Shown here: piece after piece, positions 58,930 through 64,000 of the stretch
Layout of the letters: each line of letters opens with the position of its first letter
How positions within the stretch are numbered: the first letter of the stretch is position 1
Assembly (NCBI RefSeq): GCF_041914405.1
Contig: NZ_JAYSDK010000002.1
Coordinates: 1 to 64,000, forward strand
DNA length: 64,000 bases
Direction of reading: 5' to 3'
Origin: Zoogloea sp041914405
GTDB taxonomy: Bacteria > Pseudomonadota > Gammaproteobacteria > Burkholderiales > Rhodocyclaceae
Notes under the pieces: model-generated
Told to the model about the DNA's origin: nothing
The model's database searches: none
The model's input: only the letters and a program-made list of their open reading frames with translations
Position numbers and translations under genes: made by a program

Positions 58930-61029
58930 TTGCCTAACGCAATCAAGAAAAGTTTCACCTACGGCTCCCATACCGTGACCCTGGAGACCGGCGAGATCGC
59001 CCGTCAGGCCCACGGTGCTGTGCTCGTCAATATGGACGACACCGTCGTGCTGGCGACCGTAGTGGCGGCCAAGAACGCCAAGCCGGGCCAGGATTTCTTC
59101 CCCCTTACCGTCGATTACGTCGAGAAGTTCTATTCCGCAGGCCGTATCCCCGGTGGCTTCTTCAAGCGTGAAGGCCGTCCCACCGAGAAGGAAACGCTGA
59201 CCTCCCGCCTGATCGACCGTCCGATCCGTCCGCTCTTCCCGGATGGCTTCTACAACGAAGTGCAGGTCATTGCTCAGGTCGTATCCCTGAATCCCGAAGT
59301 GGATGCGGACATCCCGGCCATGATCGCCGCCTCTGCTGCGCTGGCGATCGCCGGCATTCCGTTCGCAGGCCCGATCGGCGCCTGTCGCGTCGGCTACCTG
59401 AACGGCGAGTACATCCTTAATCCGACCGCTTCTCAGCTGGAAACCAGCCAGATGAACCTGGTGGTGGCCGGTACCGAAAGCGCCGTGCTGATGGTTGAAT
59501 CCGAAGCGCTGGAACTGCCGGAAGACGTGATGCTGGGTGGTGTGGTGTTTGGTCATACCCAGATGCAGGCCGCGATCAACGCGATCAACGAGCTGGTCGA
59601 TGTGGCTGGCAAGCCCGAGTGGGACTGGCAGGCTCCCGCCAAGAACGAGGCGCTGATTGCCCGCGTGACCGAGATCGCCGGCGCCAAGATCGAGGAAGCC
59701 TTCCGCATTACCGCGAAGCAGGCCCGTTCCGCGCAGCTGTCCGCCATTGGTACCGAAGTGCACGCCGCGCTGACCGCCGAAGGCGTGGAGTTCGACGCGA
59801 ACACCGTCAACAACATCATCTTCGACCTTGAAGCCAAGGTTGTTCGCGGCCGTATCCTCAGCGGCGAGCCGCGTATCGATGGTCGCGACACTCGCACCGT
59901 ACGCCCGATCGATATCCGCGTGGGCGTGCTGCCGCGCACCCACGGTTCCGCGCTGTTCACCCGTGGCGAAACCCAGGCGCTGGTGGTCACCACCCTCGGC
60001 ACCGGCCGCGACGAGCAGATCATTGATGCGGTGGCTGGCGAATACCGCGAGCGCTTCATGCTGCACTACAACTTCCCGCCGTTCTCCACCGGTGAGTGCG
60101 GTCGTTTCGGCTCCCCGAAGCGTCGCGAGATCGGCCATGGCCGTCTGGCCAAGCGTGCGCTGGCTGCGGTGCTGCCGGGCAAGGACGATTTCAGCTACAC
60201 CGTCCGTGTGGTGTCCGAAATCACCGAATCCAACGGCTCCAGCTCCATGGCCTCCGTCTGTGGTGGCTCCCTGGCCATGATGGACGCGGGTGTGCCGCTG
60301 ACGGCGCCGGTGGCGGGCATTGCTATGGGCCTCATCAAGGACGGCGGCCGTTTCGCCGTTCTGACCGACATCCTGGGTGACGAAGACCACCTCGGCGACA
60401 TGGACTTCAAGGTCGCCGGTACCGAGAAGGGTGTGACTGCGCTGCAGATGGACATCAAGATCCTCGGCATCACCAAGGAGATCATGCAGGTCGCGCTGGC
60501 CCAGGCCAAGGAAGGCCGCATGCACATCCTCGGTCTGATGAAGAGCGCGCTGGGCGAAGCGCGTGGCGAGGTGTCCACCTTCGCACCGCGCATGATCACG
60601 CTGAAGATCAACCCCGAGAAGATCCGCGACGTGATCGGCAAGGGCGGCGCTGTGATTCGTGGTCTGCAGGAAGAAACCGGCACCGTCATCGAGATCACCG
60701 ACGACGGCAACGTGACGATCTCCTCCGTCAGCGCCGAAGGCGCCCAGGAGGCCAAGAAGCGTATCGAAGAGATCACCGCGGAAGTCGAAGTGGGCAAGGT
60801 CTACGAAGGTCCGGTGGTCCGCATCCTCGATTTCGGTGCGATCATCAACATTCTGCCGGGTCGTGATGGCCTGCTGCACGTTTCCCAGATCGCCAACGAG
60901 CGCGTCAATGCCGTGTCCGACTACCTCAAGGAAGGTCAGGTCGTCCGCGTGAAGGTGCTCGAGACCGATGAAAAGGGCCGTGTGCGTCTGTCCATGAAGG
61001 CTCTGCTGAACGAGCAAGCTCAGCAGTAA
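58930..61029 (+). CDS. pnp: Polynucleotide phosphorylase
   Basis: A 699-residue exoribonuclease with two RNase PH domains, a KH domain (PEKIRDVIGKGGAVIRGLQEETG) and an S1 domain. I prefer the TTG at 58930, six bases after AAAGGA, giving MPNAIKKSFTYG; the ATG 58915 would place that ribosome site inside the gene. Degradosome member. Confidence 0.96.
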   Translation: MPNAIKKSFTYGSHTVTLETGEIARQAHGAVLVNMDDTVVLATVVAAKNAKPGQDFFPLTVDYVEKFYSAGRIPGGFFKREGRPTEKETLTSRLIDRPIRPLFPDGFYNEVQVIAQVVSLNPEVDADIPAMIAASAALAIAGIPFAGPIGACRVGYLNGEYILNPTASQLETSQMNLVVAGTESAVLMVESEALELPEDVMLGGVVFGHTQMQAAINAINELVDVAGKPEWDWQAPAKNEALIARVTEIAGAKIEEAFRITAKQARSAQLSAIGTEVHAALTAEGVEFDANTVNNIIFDLEAKVVRGRILSGEPRIDGRDTRTVRPIDIRVGVLPRTHGSALFTRGETQALVVTTLGTGRDEQIIDAVAGEYRERFMLHYNFPPFSTGECGRFGSPKRREIGHGRLAKRALAAVLPGKDDFSYTVRVVSEITESNGSSSMASVCGGSLAMMDAGVPLTAPVAGIAMGLIKDGGRFAVLTDILGDEDHLGDMDFKVAGTEKGVTALQMDIKILGITKEIMQVALAQAKEGRMHILGLMKSALGEARGEVSTFAPRMITLKINPEKIRDVIGKGGAVIRGLQEETGTVIEITDDGNVTISSVSAEGAQEAKKRIEEITAEVEVGKVYEGPVVRILDFGAIINILPGRDGLLHVSQIANERVNAVSDYLKEGQVVRVKVLETDEKGRVRLSMKALLNEQAQQ

Positions 61030-61049
61030 TTAAGGCTGACTCGTAGTGT

Positions 61050-61080
61050 GAAAAAGGGCGCGCATGCGCCCTTTTTCATT
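61050..61080 (+). terminator. Bidirectional terminator after pnp
   Basis: AAAAAGGGCGC / GCGCCCTTTTT with a GCAT loop, about 20 bases after pnp. Confidence 0.88.
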
Positions 61081-61240
61081 TTGGGGAGTGCGAACCTTGG
61101 AGGCCGCTTGTGGGTCGGAGCTGTCGTCGGCTTAGAATCGGGCGTACGGAGTTGTGGTTGGCGGGCACGAACCGCCGCCTTGAGTGATGAGAATTCAGTG
61201 AATGCCGACCGCGGAGGCGCGTCGGCACGGAGTCTTGAAA

Positions 61241-61801
61241 ATGATGCGTCAGATGTCCGCCTTGACGCCGTCGCCGTGGGTGACGCGTTTTGCCCCCCTG
61301 ATTGCGGCTGGCGGGGAGGTTCTTGACCTTGCATGTGGCAGTGGGCGTCATGCCCGCTGGCTGGCTGGCCGTGGATTCCGGGTTGAGGCTGTGGATCGCG
61401 ACGCGGTGGCGCTAGAGTTGCTCGCCGCAGTGCCTCATATCACCCTCCGGGAGGCGGATCTGGAGGGGGGGGCTTGGCCTTACGAAGGGCGTCAGTTCGA
61501 TGCGATCGTGGTCACCAACTATCTGTTTCGGCAGCGGTTTCCGCTGTTGCTGACAGCACTCGCCCATGGCGGGGTGCTGATCTACGAAACCTTCATGATC
61601 GGTAACGAGCGCTTTGGAAAGCCAAGCAACCCGGATTTCCTGTTGCGCTCTCATGAGCTCTTTGAGCGGGTTGCTGGCTCATGTACGGTCCTGGCGTATG
61701 AGCAGGGGGAGGTGAGCGCACCGAAGCCGGCAGTCATTCAGCGGATTTGTGCCGTGAAGGGGCATGCGCCTTCATTGCGGCTGCCGCCGGGAGGGGCGTA
61801 A
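61241..61801 (+). CDS. Class I SAM-dependent methyltransferase
   Basis: A 186-residue methyltransferase with the SAM loop VLDLACGSGRHARWLA, VDRDAVALELL, and FDAIVVTNYLFR. A TehB-like fold. Start ATG 61241; the frame extends upstream. Substrate unknown. Confidence 0.82.
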   Translation: MMRQMSALTPSPWVTRFAPLIAAGGEVLDLACGSGRHARWLAGRGFRVEAVDRDAVALELLAAVPHITLREADLEGGAWPYEGRQFDAIVVTNYLFRQRFPLLLTALAHGGVLIYETFMIGNERFGKPSNPDFLLRSHELFERVAGSCTVLAYEQGEVSAPKPAVIQRICAVKGHAPSLRLPPGGA

Positions 61802-61811
61802 AGGGGCCTGC

Positions 61812-62429
61812 TCAGCGGAGTAGTGGGCGGAGTTCCTGCCAGACGGTATCGGCGATAAGCGGCTGGGCGGCGGCGATAGGATGGATGCCGTCCTGCTGGA
61901 AGTGGTCTGGGCGGTCGGCAAAGCCCTGCATCAGGAAGGGGACGAGGCGAGTCTGGTTGGCCTTGGCCAGTTCCCGGTAGGTGCCTTCGAAGGCGGCCGT
62001 ATAAGCTGGACCGTAATTCGGCGGCATGCGCATGCCGATCAGCAGGATTTTGGCGCCGGCCTGGCGGCTGGCGTCGATCATTCCCTGGAGGTTGGCGCTC
62101 ATCGCCTTGACTGGCAGCCCGCGCAACCCGTCATTGGCGCCAAGTTCGATGATCACGATGGCGGGTTTGTGGGCCTGCAGCGCCGCAGGCAGGCGGCTGA
62201 GGCCGCCTGCCGTGGTCTCGCCGCTGATGCTGCCATTCACCACTTCGTAGGGCAGCTTGGCTGTGCCGATCTTTTGCCCGAGCAGCACGGGCCAGGCTTC
62301 TTGCGGACGCAGGCCGTAACCTGCGGAAAGGCTGTCGCCCCACACCAGGATCTTGCTTGCCGCCCATGCGGGGCCACAAGCCAGCAGTGCGCTCAGGCAC
62401 AGGATGCGGAAAAAGGGCGTCAGCCTCAT
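61812..62429 (-). CDS. tesA: TesA-like SGNH arylesterase/thioesterase
   Basis: A 205-residue exported esterase: signal peptide (RILCLSALLACGPAWA), ILVWGDSLSAGYGL (catalytic serine), GSISGETTAGG, IELGANDGLRGL and DGIHPIAAAQ (catalytic D and H). This is the acyl-CoA thioesterase I / lysophospholipase L1 family. It lies 8 bases after suhB. Confidence 0.92.
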   Translation of the reverse strand: MRLTPFFRILCLSALLACGPAWAASKILVWGDSLSAGYGLRPQEAWPVLLGQKIGTAKLPYEVVNGSISGETTAGGLSRLPAALQAHKPAIVIIELGANDGLRGLPVKAMSANLQGMIDASRQAGAKILLIGMRMPPNYGPAYTAAFEGTYRELAKANQTRLVPFLMQGFADRPDHFQQDGIHPIAAAQPLIADTVWQELRPLLR

Positions 62430-62437
62430 TGCTGTGC

Positions 62438-63244
62438 TCAGGCGCTGAGCTTGTCGCCGCAGTGCCCCTGGATGATCTGCAGCAGGGCCGGGAAGATCTT
62501 GGGCGTGCCGGCGACGACATTGCCGGTGTTGAGATAGTCGGCTTCGCCGGAGAGATCACTGATCAGGCCGCCCGCTTCGCTGATCAGCAGGCTGCCGGCA
62601 GCGGTGTCCCACGGGGACAGGCCGAATTCCCAGAAGCCGTCCAGGCGGCCAGCGGCGACATAGGCCAGGTCGAGGGCCGCGGCACCGGGGCGGCGCAGGC
62701 CGGCGGTCTTCTGGGTCAGTTCCTTGAAGATCGCCATGTAAGTGTCGGCGTTGGTGAACTGGCGGTAGGGGAAGCCGGTGCCGAGCAGGGCGTCCTGCAA
62801 CTTGATGCGCTTGGAGACGCGGATGCGGCGGTCGTTGAGGAAGGCGCCGGCACCCTTCGAGGCGGTGAACAGCTCGTTGCGGTTAGGATCGAAGACGACC
62901 GCCTGTTCGACGACGCCACGGCGGGCCAGGGCGATGGAGATCGCGTACTGGGGGAAGCCGTGGATGAAGTTGGTGGTGCCATCGAGCGGGTCAATGATCC
63001 ACTGGTATTCGGTTTCGGCCTCCGGGCCGGTCTCGCCGGACTCTTCTGCTAGAATGCTGTGGCTCGGATAGGCCTCGCGGAGAACCTGGATGATGGCCTC
63101 TTCTGCGGCCCGATCTACTTCCGTCACCAAATCGTTGGGGCTCTTGACCTCGACACGGAGCAGGTCCACATCGAGGGACGCCCGGTTGATGACGGTGGCT
63201 GCGCGGCGCGCGGCCTTGATGGCAATGTTCAGTGTGGGATGCAT
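62438..63244 (-). CDS. suhB: Inositol monophosphatase family protein SuhB
   Basis: A 268-residue metal-dependent phosphatase: NDLVTEVDRAAEEAIIQVL, LAEESGETGPE, WIIDPLDGTTNFIHGFPQYA and SPWDTAAGSLLISEAGG. SuhB also joins the rRNA antitermination complex with NusA. ATG 63244 gives MHPTLNIAIKAAR. Confidence 0.94.
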   Translation of the reverse strand: MHPTLNIAIKAARRAATVINRASLDVDLLRVEVKSPNDLVTEVDRAAEEAIIQVLREAYPSHSILAEESGETGPEAETEYQWIIDPLDGTTNFIHGFPQYAISIALARRGVVEQAVVFDPNRNELFTASKGAGAFLNDRRIRVSKRIKLQDALLGTGFPYRQFTNADTYMAIFKELTQKTAGLRRPGAAALDLAYVAAGRLDGFWEFGLSPWDTAAGSLLISEAGGLISDLSGEADYLNTGNVVAGTPKIFPALLQIIQGHCGDKLSA

Positions 63245-63322
63245 GGTGTCTGGCGAGCTCTGCCGGTACGGGCATCGGATGCCCACCGGTCGACTCTAAT
63301 TCGGAAAACCGCTTATTTTAAT

Positions 63323-64000
63323 ATGAACAACGATGGCGCGCTTGAGCGCGTGCGTGTCGTCCTCACCCGCACCAGTCACCCTGGCAATATCGGCGCAGCA
63401 GCTCGGGCCATGAAGACCATGGGTCTGTCGCAGCTGGTGCTGGTCAGTCCGCAGTCCTTTCCTGATCCCGTTGCCACCGCCCGTGCGGCGGGTGCCGACG
63501 ACATCCTCGAGTCGGCGCGAGTTGTCGACACGCTGACCGAGGCGCTTGAGGGGACGGTGTTCGCTGCCGCGTTGACGGCTCGCCGGCGAGAATTGGCGGT
63601 GCCGATGAAATGGGCTCGGGAGGCGGCGGTCGACGTCGTTCAGCTTGCTGCCCACGGTGATGTGGCGCTGGTCTTTGGTAACGAGACCAAGGGCTTGTCC
63701 AACGAGGATGTGGCCCTGTGCCACATGCCGGTCAAGATTCCGGTCAGCGAGAACTATTCCTCCCTCAACCTGGGGGCGGCCGTGCAATTGCTGTGCTACG
63801 AGTTGCGGATGGCCGCTATCGATCCCGGGCGGGCGCCGGCAACGGAGTTTGAGCCGGCGACCCACGAGCAGATCGAGGGCTTTTACGTTCATCTTGATCG
63901 GGCAATCACGGCGAGTGGCTTCTTCAATCCAGAGAATTCAAAGCGTCTGTGGCCGAGACTGCGTCGCTTGTTCGGGCGGATTCGTCTCGAAAAGGATGAA
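63323..64000 (+). CDS. trmJ: tRNA (cytidine/uridine-2'-O-)-methyltransferase TrmJ, partial
   Basis: A SPOUT methyltransferase cut by the window end: RVVLTRTSHPGNIGAAARAMKTMGLSQLVLVSP, VALVFGNETKGLSNEDVALC and PVSENYSSLNLGAAVQLLCYEL (motif 3 of the knot). It 2'-O-methylates position 32 in tRNAs. Divergent from suhB, whose start lies about 80 bases away. Confidence 0.93.
   Translation, partial: MNNDGALERVRVVLTRTSHPGNIGAAARAMKTMGLSQLVLVSPQSFPDPVATARAAGADDILESARVVDTLTEALEGTVFAAALTARRRELAVPMKWAREAAVDVVQLAAHGDVALVFGNETKGLSNEDVALCHMPVKIPVSENYSSLNLGAAVQLLCYELRMAAIDPGRAPATEFEPATHEQIEGFYVHLDRAITASGFFNPENSKRLWPRLRRLFGRIRLEKDE

Noticed and set aside
58693..61017. 774-codon open frame opposite pnp
   Set aside because: Antisense shadow of a certain gene.

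Overview
The window looks like a betaproteobacterial chromosome, probably Rhodocyclales-like. I infer this from the high GC content, the tmRNA tag ANDERFALAA, the glycine-cleavage operon behind a tandem glycine riboswitch, and the scpA-scpB-rluB / rimP-nusA-infB-rbfA-truB-rpsO-pnp gene order. The genus cannot be fixed from this sequence alone.

Layout. (1) Positions 1-22,500 are an accessory island. It opens with an IS21-like insertion-sequence end that decapitates a large serine recombinase, followed by two small HTH genes. A leftward six-gene block (2,389-11,906) encodes a tandem AAA+ ATPase, a Cas4/DnaQ-like DUF2779 nuclease, a WYL regulator, two DUF262 (GmrSD-like) proteins and a PD-(D/E)XK protein. 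It is the strongest candidate here for an undescribed defence system. Next comes the island's own maintenance module: DUF3489, a repeat-rich origin-like region, ParDE-like toxin-antitoxin genes, an AlpA-type regulator, a P-loop ATPase and hypotheticals. Then follow a second, intact DUF2924-recombinase-HTH module and a Doc-type toxin-antitoxin operon. (2) Positions 22,600-24,000 hold a decayed tRNA-Ser and a two-gene DUF2321 + TIR-like pair that resembles a small NADase-type immune unit. (3) Positions 24,000-38,430 hold phage-derived material: endonuclease I, Mu-like regulatory genes, a cupin-HTH regulator, and a compact leftward element. That element has an integrase, a stand-alone integrase arm-binding domain, AlpA, SSB, an O-like initiator containing iterons, DnaB, Mor, scaffold, major capsid and a GPZ-like tail protein. 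No terminase, portal, lysis or other tail genes are seen, so it resembles a phage satellite or a strongly reduced prophage. Its integrase lies next to the 3' end of ssrA. (4) Positions 38,437-64,000 are core chromosome: ssrA, gph, ubiG, gcvP-gcvH-gcvT with the riboswitch, a hydrolase-PHP-YciO-M50-trpS-scpAB-rluB run, the rimP-nusA-infB-rbfA-truB block, rpsO, pnp, a methyltransferase, a TesA-like esterase, suhB and the start of trmJ.

The core half is ordinary, with tight operons and clear terminators. The interest lies in the accessory half. There, repeat arrays (9-bp iterons, an 18-bp intragenic iteron array, a 72-bp inverted repeat pair) suggest that two different integrated elements carry their own replication origins, and several nuclease, NADase and toxin modules are stacked as in a defence island.
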